From the NCBI GenBank assembly GCA_963800475.1, contig CAWDAZ010000004.1, positions 744,001 to 808,000 of the forward strand: a DNA stretch of 64,000 nucleotides, in the 5' to 3' direction. The position numbers and the translations under genes are program-made. Under the pieces are notes generated by a model, which was not told the DNA's origin, did not search any database, and saw nothing but the letters and a program-made list of their open reading frames with translations. Below are positions 58,781 through 64,000 of this stretch, in pieces (the first letter of the stretch is position 1; every line of letters begins with the position of its first letter). This DNA comes from Palsa-465 sp963800475 (GTDB lineage: Bacteria; Actinomycetota; Thermoleophilia; Solirubrobacterales; Solirubrobacteraceae).

Positions 58781-59357
58781 GCACCGGGAGCGGCTGATCG
58801 CCGCAATGGCGGCGTCGGTCAGGGAGCGGGGTTACGCGGACACGACGGTCGCCGACGTGGTGCGGATCGCGCGGACCTCGCGCCGCACCTTCTATGAGCA
58901 CTTCGAGGACCGGGCCGCCTGCTTCCTGGCGCTGTTCGACGTGACCAACAAAGGCGTGATCGCCGCGATCGCGGATGCCGTCGACCCGAGCGCCGAGCTG
59001 GCGGTCCAGGTCGATCAGGCGCTGGGCACGTATCTCGACACGGTCGCGGCCAATCCGGAGCTGTATCGCGCGTTCGTCCGCGAGGTGCCCGCGCTTGGCG
59101 ACCGCGGTGCGGCACACCAGCTGGCGGTGATCGAGCGCTTCGCCGACCAACTGGTCGAGCTGGTCGAGCAGGGACGGCGCGAACAGCCTGCCCTGCCGGC
59201 GGGGCCGCTGAGCACGGACGCCGCGATCATGATCGTCGGCGGGGTACGGGAGCTGATGGTGATTGCCGCCCAGCAGGGCCGCGACGTCAGCGGGCTCCGG
59301 CCGGAGATCGCCGCGGTCGTCAGCGCGATCGTCGGCGGGGTCGTGGTCTCGGCCTGA
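58770..59357 (+). CDS. TetR family transcriptional regulator
   Basis: A 195-residue regulator. The N-terminal HTH is typical (RERLIAAMAASVRERGYADTTVADVVRIARTSRRTFYEHFEDRAACFLALFD), the rest a helical ligand domain. It starts GTG 58770 inside the P450 gene, so it is co-translated. It most likely binds the palindromes at 57322 and so represses both genes. Confidence 0.9.
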   Translation: MTTEHRERLIAAMAASVRERGYADTTVADVVRIARTSRRTFYEHFEDRAACFLALFDVTNKGVIAAIADAVDPSAELAVQVDQALGTYLDTVAANPELYRAFVREVPALGDRGAAHQLAVIERFADQLVELVEQGRREQPALPAGPLSTDAAIMIVGGVRELMVIAAQQGRDVSGLRPEIAAVVSAIVGGVVVSA

Positions 59358-59360
59358 CCG

Positions 59361-60116
59361 TCAGGAGACGTCCATCCCGAGCGTCCGCGCGGTGCTGGAC
59401 TTCGGGATCGTGGACTGGTCGGGCGCGGTCTTGAGGATGTGGTCGCCGACCGTCGAGGTGACGCCGAACCAATAGTGCTCGTTCTTGTAATGGTGGAGCC
59501 GGTGGCCGCGCCAGATCGTGCGGTAGTAGCGGCCGTGGGGGCGGTACGGCGTGTGGATCAGGAAGTGGCACCACTCATAGGCACCGAGGATCGCGGCGCT
59601 GACCAGCAGCCCGGTCGCCGCGTGGGCGAGACGGTCGCCGCCGAGCAGCAGGTGAACCGGGAACGAAAGCGCCCACACCGTGAGTGCGATCAGCGGGATG
59701 AAGATCAGCACCGCGTAGGTCGGGATCAGCACCCCGTCGAGCTCGGCCGGCGCCATGTGGTGGGCGCGGTGCTCGCGGGCCGCGAGCAGGTCGTAGCGGT
59801 AGCGGCCGACGCGGATCGGCTTGGCGTGCAGCAGGTACACGTGGATTGCCCACTCGGCGAGCGGGGTGCCCGCGATCACCGCGATCGCGACGGCGGCGTC
59901 GCGCCAGCCCCAGTCGCCGAGCGCGACGCGCAGCGCCACCGCCGCGACGATCGCGGCGGCGAGGATCGGTGGCGTTCGCCTGCGGATGAACGACCGCCAG
60001 CAATCACCGAGCGTGAGCACGCCGGCGTCGCGACGCGGGATCGCGTCGGCGGGCGCATGGAGACTGTCAACAGCGCCCCGTGGTGCCACGGGTGCGCCGG
60101 GGGCGCCTTCCCTCAT
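59361..60116 (-). CDS. fatty acid hydroxylase / sterol desaturase-like protein
   Basis: A 251-residue di-iron membrane oxygenase. Membrane segments PILAAAIVAAVALRVALG and AVLIFIPLIALTVWALSFP flank the His-rich motifs HVYLLH, HRAHH, HFLIH and HRLHH that bind two irons. These proteins hydroxylate or desaturate lipids. It ends 3 bases from the convergent TetR gene. The start (ATG 60116) is not strongly supported; the protein may begin near LTLGDCW. Confidence 0.8.
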   Translation of the reverse strand: MREGAPGAPVAPRGAVDSLHAPADAIPRRDAGVLTLGDCWRSFIRRRTPPILAAAIVAAVALRVALGDWGWRDAAVAIAVIAGTPLAEWAIHVYLLHAKPIRVGRYRYDLLAAREHRAHHMAPAELDGVLIPTYAVLIFIPLIALTVWALSFPVHLLLGGDRLAHAATGLLVSAAILGAYEWCHFLIHTPYRPHGRYYRTIWRGHRLHHYKNEHYWFGVTSTVGDHILKTAPDQSTIPKSSTARTLGMDVS

Positions 60117-60164
60117 GCGCCAAGGGTATTGGTTCGGCGGCGCTCATCCGCCGCTTGGAGCGAG

Positions 60165-60320
60165 ACGCTCGAGCGGCGAGTCGGACCGGGTAGGTGGAGC
60201 CGGAACGACGCGGACATCGAGCGGTGGCTCGCCACGCTCGCAGACGTCCGCGCGTCACGGAGCTACGACACCACGACGCTGCCGGTCGCGCTCCGCGGGC
60301 TGCGAGAGCTGGTCAGCTGA
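60165..60320 (+). pseudogene. C-terminal fragment resembling large NAD-glutamate dehydrogenase
   Basis: The plus strand reads ERRVGPGRWSRNDADIERWL then LADVRASRSYDTTTLPVALR-GLRELVS and stops at 60318-60320. The last part is like the extreme C-terminus of 1,600-residue NAD-dependent glutamate dehydrogenases (…LA.LRA…DL..LSVALR.LR.L). No start or upstream domains are present. Best read as the tail of a deleted gene; similarity is judged by eye. Confidence 0.45.
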
Positions 60321-61971
60321 CCGGGACGACCCGGCTGAAGTAGACCGACCCGTCGGGATCGAGCCAGCCGAGCCGCACGTTGCCCGCCGAGGGAATCGAC
60401 ACGTGGTTGTAGATGAAGCCCTCGGGGCTGTCGGTCTGGACCTCGGTGATCTCCTTCCACGCCGAGGAACCCTTGGCCTGGAACTCGATCACGCCGTACT
60501 GGGTCGCGCTGTGCGCCGCGGGGCGCAGCTGTCCCCAGACCGTGACCCGCGAGCCGTGGCGCTGGACGGGCAGCCAGATCGGGACCATGAACGATTGGAA
60601 CGAGGGCTTCTTCTTGCCGTTGGCGTATTCGAGCCCGGTCTGGAAGGTGCTCCAGTACAGAGCTGTGCCCTTCTTGGCACCCGGCTTCGGGCCGCTGTCG
60701 ACGAGCAGGAACTGGGTCAGCGCGTGGACGTACGGCTCGCTCCAGGTCATGTACTCGCCCTCGTTGATCCACGCGGCCTGCTGGGCGGGGGTGGTCTGCA
60801 CGTACGGGTTGGGAGGGTTGGTCTTGAAGCCCCACTCGGTCAGGTACAGCGGGACGCCCCCGCTCGGGTGCTGGCCATAGGAGCTGAAGATCCGGCTCAG
60901 CGTCCGCTCGAACGAGGGGATGTTGTAGAGCGTCACGTAGCCGGCCTCTGGATCGGGTCGGTTCGGGGGGGCCTCAAACCCGTACGGGTGGTGTGCGTAG
61001 CCGCTGTTGAACAGCCCGGGGTGCTGCGAGACGAAGCCGGAGCTCGGCCCGGGCGTGGGGCAGCCGTCGTTGGCGGCCGCAGTCCCGCTGAGCGGGAGCA
61101 GGTTCGAGCCCACGCAGTACAGCGCACGCATGAACGGCACCGGCGACATGATCCCCCGGTTGGCCGTCTCTCCGACCATGATCGTGTCGGTGCCGTGCGA
61201 GCTCGCTTCGAGCCCCGCCCAGGCCGCGTCGACGAGCGCCCGGTACTCCTGCGGCTGGATCAGGATCCGCTTGCGGCCGGACGGCCTGAACCACGGGGTG
61301 AGCCACGAGCGCTCGTTGGGCTCGTTCCAGACCCCCCAGGTGTTGACGCGCGGGATCGGGGTCGCCGGGGTGCTGGCGCTGGCCGCGCCGAGGTTGGCAC
61401 TCGGGACGGTCGTCCCGGGAACCGAGACTCCGGGGAGACCGGGCAGCGTGGTGGAAGGCGTCGACACGGGCGGGTCGACGTACGCACCGCTGTAGCGGCG
61501 CCCGACCGCCTCGACGAAATTGCGGTAGTCGCTCGGGTAGGGCATCCAGCTGAGGTTCGGTCCCTGGTCGTGGGGGGCCCTTGCGGGGACCGCCCATAGC
61601 GGCGCCGGCCCGATCACGAGGAAGTAGACGTTCATCCCGAGCCGGTGGGCCGTCTCGACGAGCGCGTCCCAGCGGGTCCATGCTCCGGGCGGGTACGCGG
61701 CCGGGTTGGTCGCGTCGAAGCTCGGGCGGGTGGTCGAGTTGGCGTTCGGGGCGATCAGCTGCCACACGACCGACACCTTGATGGTGTCCACGCCTAGCGA
61801 ATGCAGCGTCTGGAGCGTCTGCTCCATGTGTTTGGTCGAGACGTAGATCAGCTGATCGTCGTCGAGCAGCATCGACTGCTGGGTAGTCGATGCGAGTGCG
61901 TGCGCGGACGGGATTACGAAGACCGCGAACGCGGCACCCGCCGCGGCGAGGACCCTTCGCCAACGGCTCAT
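60313..61971 (-). CDS. secreted clan-A glycoside hydrolase
   Basis: A 552-residue exported hydrolase. Signal peptide RRVLAAAGAAFAVFVIPSAHALA; the catalytic barrel has WGVWNEPNE with the acid/base Glu and LYLTEWGFKTNP with the nucleophile Glu, as in GH39/GH5-like clan A enzymes. The C-terminal 130 residues form a beta-rich domain (RVTVWGQLRPAAHSATQYGVIEFQAKGS...WKEITEVQTD), maybe carbohydrate binding. ATG overlaps the stop of a 55-residue gene, so translation is coupled. Confidence 0.82.
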   Translation of the reverse strand: MSRWRRVLAAAGAAFAVFVIPSAHALASTTQQSMLLDDDQLIYVSTKHMEQTLQTLHSLGVDTIKVSVVWQLIAPNANSTTRPSFDATNPAAYPPGAWTRWDALVETAHRLGMNVYFLVIGPAPLWAVPARAPHDQGPNLSWMPYPSDYRNFVEAVGRRYSGAYVDPPVSTPSTTLPGLPGVSVPGTTVPSANLGAASASTPATPIPRVNTWGVWNEPNERSWLTPWFRPSGRKRILIQPQEYRALVDAAWAGLEASSHGTDTIMVGETANRGIMSPVPFMRALYCVGSNLLPLSGTAAANDGCPTPGPSSGFVSQHPGLFNSGYAHHPYGFEAPPNRPDPEAGYVTLYNIPSFERTLSRIFSSYGQHPSGGVPLYLTEWGFKTNPPNPYVQTTPAQQAAWINEGEYMTWSEPYVHALTQFLLVDSGPKPGAKKGTALYWSTFQTGLEYANGKKKPSFQSFMVPIWLPVQRHGSRVTVWGQLRPAAHSATQYGVIEFQAKGSSAWKEITEVQTDSPEGFIYNHVSIPSAGNVRLGWLDPDGSVYFSRVVPVS

Positions 61972-62135
61972 CGCGGCGGGATGCTAGACGCACCGCCCTG
62001 ATCGTGCGCCGCTCGCCCGATCGCCCGGCCGCGGGCGCGGAGCGACCCCAGCGCGTACGCGGCGATATCCAAGAATCCGGCCACCGCGAACGCGAGCGGG
62101 CCGGTGAGCAGCCGTCCTGAAAGGGCTGAGAGCAC
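61968..62135 (-). CDS. 55-residue membrane-associated protein
   Basis: A small ORF starting GTG 62135: LSALSGRLLTGPLAFAVAGFLDIAAYALGSLRARGRAIGR and a short tail. One hydrophobic helix followed by a basic Arg-rich step, so a single-pass or peripheral membrane protein. Support: TAGCTT (62148-62143 on this strand) lies seven bases before GTG, which fits a leaderless start, and its TGA overlaps the glycoside hydrolase ATG (ATGA). No family recognised. Confidence 0.65.
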   Translation of the reverse strand: MLSALSGRLLTGPLAFAVAGFLDIAAYALGSLRARGRAIGRAAHDQGGASSIPPR

Positions 62136-62161
62136 CCGGGCCAAGCTATCGTCTGCCGCCG

Positions 62162-63556
62162 ATGTCGAGCGTCAAGACCAGCGTCACGGAGCTCCCCGAG
62201 TCGCGTGTCCGGCTGCAGGCCGAGGTCCCCGCCGAGGAAGTCGAGCGCAGCGTCACTGAGGCGGCGCGGCGGCTCGGGCGGCAGATGCGCGTGCCGGGCT
62301 TCCGCAAGGGCAAGGTCCCGCCGCCGATCGTGATCCGCAGGCTCGGGCGCGAGGCGGTGCTCGACGAGGCGCTGCGCAACGAGCTTGCCAGCTGGTACAG
62401 CGACGCGATCGAGGAGGCGGGAATCGCCCCGGTCGGCCAGCCCGAGCTCGACGTTTCGCAGCTGCCCGCCGAGGGCGAGCCGCTGTCGTTCTCGATCGAG
62501 ATCGGCGTGCGCCCGGTCGCGAAGCTCGGCCGCTACAAGGGCCTCGAGGTCGGCCGCCGCGAGCCGCAGGTCGAGGAGTCCCGGATCGACGAGGAGCTCG
62601 AGCGCCTCCGCGACCAGTTCGCGACGCTCGAAACGGTCGAGCGGCCGGCGGCCGAGGACGACTTCGTGGTGATCGACTACGTCGGCTCGATCGGCGGCGA
62701 GCCGTTCGACGGCGGCGCCGGGCGGGACCAGCTCATCCAGCTGGGATCGGGGAGGCTGATCCCCGGATTCGAGGAGCAGCTGACGGGGGCTTCCGCGGGC
62801 GAGGAGCGCGCCGTCGAGGTCACGTTCCCCGACGACTACCAAGCCGAGCAGCTGGCCGGCCGGACCGCGCAGTTCGAGGTCAAGATAAGCGAGGTGAAGT
62901 CGAAGCGGCTGCCGGAGCTCGACGACGAGTTCGCCGCCGAGTCGGGCGGCTTCGACACGCTCGCCGAGCTGCGCGAGGACGTGGCGGGACGGCTCCGCGA
63001 GGCCGACCAGCGTTCGGTCGAGAGAGAATTCGAACAGGCCGTGCTCGACGCTACGGTCGAGGAGGCGCAGGTCGACGTTCCGGAGAAGCTCGTCCACGCG
63101 CGCGCACACGAGCTGATCGACGACACGCTGTCGGCGCTCGCGCGCCAGGGGATCTCGAAGGAGGCCTACCTGCAGATCGCCGGCAAGGATGAGGAGTCGC
63201 TCGCGCACGACGCCGAGCCCGAGGCCGCGCAGGCGCTCAAGCGCGAGGCGGTGCTCGCGGCGGTCGTCGAGGCAGCCGGGATCGAGCCGAGCGACGACGA
63301 CGTGCGCGAGGCGCTCGAGCCGAGCGCGGAGCGAACCGGCAGCTCGGTCGACGAGCTGTTCGAGCGGCTTCGTGCCGACGATCGCCTCGAGCGGCTGCGC
63401 CAGGATGTTGCATCCCGCCAGGCGCTCGAGCTGCTGGTCGAGGAGGCCAAACCGATCCCGGTCGAGCAGGCGAAGGCCCGCGAGAAGCTCTGGCAGCCGG
63501 GCAAGGAGAAGGGCGAGGGCCAGGGGGCCGGCCAGCTCTGGACGCCCGGGAGCTGA
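62162..63556 (+). CDS. tig: trigger factor
   Basis: A 464-residue ribosome-associated chaperone and prolyl isomerase. N-terminal ribosome-binding domain with VPGFRKGKVP near 43-52 (GFRKGK signature), FKBP-type PPIase domain about 165-250 (DDFVVIDYVGSIGGEPFDGG ... GFEEQLTGASAGEERAVEVTFP), and the C-terminal helical chaperone arms. It binds nascent chains at the ribosome exit. The ATG follows TATCGT (62147-62152) by 9 bases. It precedes clpP, the usual arrangement. Confidence 0.95.
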   Translation: MSSVKTSVTELPESRVRLQAEVPAEEVERSVTEAARRLGRQMRVPGFRKGKVPPPIVIRRLGREAVLDEALRNELASWYSDAIEEAGIAPVGQPELDVSQLPAEGEPLSFSIEIGVRPVAKLGRYKGLEVGRREPQVEESRIDEELERLRDQFATLETVERPAAEDDFVVIDYVGSIGGEPFDGGAGRDQLIQLGSGRLIPGFEEQLTGASAGEERAVEVTFPDDYQAEQLAGRTAQFEVKISEVKSKRLPELDDEFAAESGGFDTLAELREDVAGRLREADQRSVEREFEQAVLDATVEEAQVDVPEKLVHARAHELIDDTLSALARQGISKEAYLQIAGKDEESLAHDAEPEAAQALKREAVLAAVVEAAGIEPSDDDVREALEPSAERTGSSVDELFERLRADDRLERLRQDVASRQALELLVEEAKPIPVEQAKAREKLWQPGKEKGEGQGAGQLWTPGS

Positions 63557-63630
63557 GCGTTGCGGGCGGCCCGGAGCGCGTTGCTACATTCGGCAGGAAT
63601 CCGCCCGAGGAAGCGAAAGAAGCGAGGACG

Positions 63631-64000
63631 ATGAGCCCACTCGTACCGATGGTCGTCGAGCAGACATCCCGCGGGGAGCGAGCGTTCGACATCTACAGCC
63701 GTCTGCTCAACGAGCGGATTATCTTCCTCGGGACCCCGATCGACGACCAGATCGCGAACCTGATCGTCGCGCAGCTCCTGCACCTGGAGTCCGAGGACCC
63801 GGACAAGGACATCTCCGTGTACATCAACTCGCCGGGCGGCTCCGTGTACGCCGGCCTGGCGGTGTACGACACGATGCAGTTCATCAAGCCCGACGTGCAG
63901 ACGATCTGCGTCGGGATCGCGATGTCGATGGGCGCGCTGTTGCTGGCCGGCGGCGCGCAGGGCAAGCGGATGGCGCTTCCCAACGCCAAGATCCTGATCC
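63631..64000 (+). CDS. clpP: ATP-dependent Clp protease proteolytic subunit (start only)
   Basis: Cut by the window end after 123 codons. MSPLVPMVVEQTSRGERAFDIYSRLLNERIIFLGTPID is the ClpP N-terminus, YINSPGGSVYAGLAVYDTMQFIKPDVQT the middle, and catalytic Ser99 lies in GIAMSMGALLLAGG. The catalytic His and Asp lie beyond the edge. ClpP assembles with ClpX/ClpC to degrade tagged proteins. GAGGACG before the ATG is a weak ribosome site. Confidence 0.95.
   Translation, partial: MSPLVPMVVEQTSRGERAFDIYSRLLNERIIFLGTPIDDQIANLIVAQLLHLESEDPDKDISVYINSPGGSVYAGLAVYDTMQFIKPDVQTICVGIAMSMGALLLAGGAQGKRMALPNAKILI

Noticed and set aside
1..64000. CRISPR arrays, insertion sequences, prophage, attachment sites
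   Set aside because: No regularly spaced repeats, transposase or integrase motifs were seen; the pseudogene pieces have no flanking repeats that I could find.

Overview
The window is a continuous stretch of a high-GC, gene-dense chromosome from an actinobacterium. Several traits point to the Thermoleophilia/Solirubrobacterales side of the phylum: very high GC3, many GTG/TTG starts, short leaders and apparent leaderless starts, HdeD/DUF1269/SHOCT-type stress proteins and an actinobacterial tig-clpP arrangement. The lineage is an inference from protein style only; no rRNA is present. There is one tRNA gene (tRNA-His, anticodon GTG). I saw no insertion sequence, phage gene, CRISPR array or replication origin.

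Layout. (1) 0-11.7 kb: housekeeping and mixed metabolism: ABC-2 permease, CoA-transferase, rpiA, Tyr-phosphatase, HD hydrolase, two alpha/beta hydrolases, a GT4 glycosyltransferase coupled to a GH63-like hydrolase, a Csp-like copper-storage protein followed by a 50-residue protein with two operators in front of it, a SnoaL-like protein and a UPF0104 membrane protein. (2) 11.3-16.8 kb: secreted proteins: two lipoproteins, a clan-A glycoside hydrolase, a G1 (eqolisin) glutamic peptidase with both catalytic residues, and two small exported proteins, with tRNA-His among them. (3) 17.1-27.6 kb: 8-oxoguanine-deaminase-like amidohydrolase with a membrane protein carrying two ABM domains, a phosphodiesterase with a membrane head, an MBL hydrolase, an M24 peptidase, a DUF2252 protein and a diacylglycerol-kinase-like enzyme.

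(4) 22.5-45.4 kb, the most interesting region: a stress or dormancy-like island. It holds a class III-like PPK2, a P-type ATPase, a SulP transporter, a GAP-family exporter, a class II amidotransferase, a K+ channel, PAP2, HdeD, DUF7144, RDD, DUF1269 and SHOCT proteins, three small CMD-fold proteins without the CxxC motif, and a MalT-like LuxR regulator. Many of its promoters carry the same palindrome, TCAYCC-N5-GGRTGA (four exact copies, four with one mismatch, one weaker), placed 26-63 bases from start codons and often midway between divergent genes. I read this as the operator of one regulator controlling the island; neither the regulator nor the regulon is known to me.

(5) 45.5-55.4 kb: a PAS-LuxR regulator, then a five-gene minus-strand operon (glutamine-synthetase-like enzyme, FadR-type regulator, APC permease, aldehyde dehydrogenase, SDR) divergent from a kinase-like protein and an FAD/GcvT dehydrogenase. 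Together these look like uptake and oxidation of an amine through gamma-glutamylation and/or N-demethylation. (6) 55.4-64 kb: universal stress protein, NlpC/P60-like wall hydrolase with GPT repeats, a P450-TetR operon with a palindromic operator, a fatty-acid-hydroxylase-like protein, a 55-residue protein coupled to a secreted glycoside hydrolase, then trigger factor and the start of clpP.

Three decayed gene fragments are recognisable: an MFS transporter tail (33.7-34.0 kb), a crotonase piece (16.9-17.0 kb) and a C-terminal piece resembling large NAD-glutamate dehydrogenase (60.2-60.3 kb).
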